From Marchantia polymorpha subsp. ruderalis (lineage: Eukaryota > Streptophyta > Marchantiopsida > Marchantiales > Marchantiaceae): a stretch of DNA of 64,000 nucleotides. Positions 63,174-64,000 of this stretch are shown in pieces (within the stretch, counting starts at the first letter, position 1; each line of letters starts with the position of its first letter). The DNA is taken from the NCBI GenBank assembly GCA_037833965.1, contig AP031351.1, forward strand, positions 9,870,501 through 9,934,500. Direction: 5' to 3'. Position numbers and translations under genes: made by a program. Under the pieces are notes generated by a model, which was not told the origin of the DNA, did no database searches, and saw nothing but the letters and a program-made list of their open reading frames with translations.

Positions 63174-63203
63174 GGGGAGGGGAGGGGAGGGGAGGGGAGG
63201 GGA
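63174..63203 (+). repeat. GGGGA microsatellite (G-quadruplex-prone)
   Basis: Six tandem GGGGA units. The third G-quadruplex-capable tract within about 200 bp. Confidence 0.9.
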
Positions 63204-64000
63204 GCATTAATGATAGAAAGACGTGGGAGAAGATGGCGCGCTTCTGATCGCGAGCAGAGGGGAGCTGAGACGAAACCAGCGAAGAGCATTTGGTGCTCCG
63301 CTGCGTCTGCTGCTGCGCGCTCTGGCTCTTGCTGGCTGAGGAGGAGGAGGCTCTGCGAGACTGCGTGCTGCTGCTGGAGGTGCGGCGTCGAGGCAGAACG
63401 ATGTTTTTGAACCTTATGCAGGACACTGGCGCACAGGTGAGTTTCTTCCACTGCTGCGGTGCGAGGCGGGCGAGTCGCGACTTCTTTGACGATTTGAAGC
63501 CCGAGGCTGGGCAGCGGGGCCGCCCGTGGAAGCGGAGCAGCGGCACAGATTGGAAGCAGCAGGTGAGGTTGCGGTGCTGTCGAATGAGGAGGCGTAAGAG
63601 CGAGCAGCAGCGGAAGCAGCAGGCGAAGGTCGAGGAGGAGGTGGGCGAGCGGCACCTGCAGCAGAGGCCGCGATTCTGTCGTTGCTGCTGCTGCTGCTGC
63701 CCCTGCCCCCGGCGCTCCGGAGGTGGCGCGGAGGTGAGCGAGGCCGGGTGATTCGCGCAAGAACGAATTTGCGACTGTGTGGCGAATTGAATGATGGACG
63801 TACGGCGAATGGGGAGCAGGGAACCTTCGAGCGCACTGGAGCAGCTGCTTTGGGAACGAGACGAAGGTCGAAGAGCGGGCAGGAGAAGAGCCAAGGATAT
63901 CTGGAGGTTGTGTTGAAGTGGCGCAAGTGCATTTTGCCTATCAATCCATTCCCGCCTGTGTGTGAAAGAAGAGCCCGAGATGGGAAGTACTAGTAAGCAA

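Larger units (their letters stand above)
62400..64000 (+). promoter_or_regulatory. CpG-rich gene-start block, probable + strand 5' UTR and leader exons
   Basis: Abrupt rise from AT-rich to very GC-rich DNA, with CT, GGGA/GGGC, GGGGAC and GGGGA tracts. On the + strand three strong donor sites follow, AG|GTGAGT at 63437, AG|GTGAGG at 63563 and AG|GTGAGC at 63734, plus a small ATG frame (ATGTTTTTGAACCTTATGCA at 63401) that runs into the first donor. Frames of 202 and 245 codons on the minus strand are Ser/Arg/Gln-rich and look like by-products of composition. The coding body of the gene would lie beyond the window. Confidence 0.5.

Noticed and set aside
62700-63990. Long frames on both strands (up to 245 codons, minus) in the GC-rich terminal block
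   Set aside because: They overlap each other, are Ser/Arg/Gln repeats from microsatellites and lack any domain; long frames are expected at such GC content.

Overview
The window is nuclear DNA of a land plant that still makes flagellated sperm. Two host genes can be read with confidence. The first is CFAP100 (the MIA1/FAP100 axonemal adaptor), on the + strand, with its 5' end cut off by the window edge (1-7173). The second is a complete three-exon POP5 gene for an RNase P/MRP subunit, on the minus strand (56008-57179). CFAP100 works only in motile cilia, so an angiosperm or conifer is excluded. Introns, nested plant-type Copia and chromodomain Gypsy fossils, and very GC-rich gene-start blocks fit a bryophyte or another spore-bearing plant; the exact lineage cannot be read from the sequence.

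Layout. 1-7.2 kb is CFAP100 in at least 12 short exons, one of whose introns uses a GC donor. 7.2-10.7 kb is intergenic, with a small GC-rich block, a perfect 33-nt palindrome and old LTR-like repeats. 10.76-20.74 kb is one old Copia element, swollen by a hAT DNA transposon (12.0-16.1 kb) and by a minus-strand coding segment of unknown family (about 17.35-18.9 kb) that sits where the reverse transcriptase should be. 20.7-28.25 kb is AT-rich repeat graveyard: Copia polymerase remnants interrupted by a minus-strand Ty3/Gypsy chromovirus with matching 5-bp target duplications. 28.25-32.0 kb is a GC-richer block with no recognised gene. 32.3-33.65 kb is a decayed LINE. 34-42 kb is moderate-GC sequence ending in a promoter-like, CpG-rich block at 41.1-42.1 kb. 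42.1-47 kb is AT-rich with local duplications. 47-50 kb is unassigned. 50.2-52.6 kb may be a Helitron-like element (a 3' hairpin followed by CTGG). POP5 follows at 56-57.2 kb, then a 344-bp GC-rich inverted-repeat element at 58.5 kb, 3.5 kb of extremely AT-rich DNA, and a very GC-rich block (62.4-64 kb) that looks like the 5' end of another + strand gene.

The two identified genes are unrelated in job: one is needed for sperm motility, the other for tRNA and rRNA processing in every cell. Most of the rest is repeat fossil or unassigned intergenic DNA. No CRISPR array, rRNA, convincing tRNA or organelle insert was seen, and no clearly new biological system. The best unexplained items are the orphan coding segment inside the Copia fossil, the possible Helitron end, the 58.5-kb inverted-repeat island and the dispersed LTR-like repeat.
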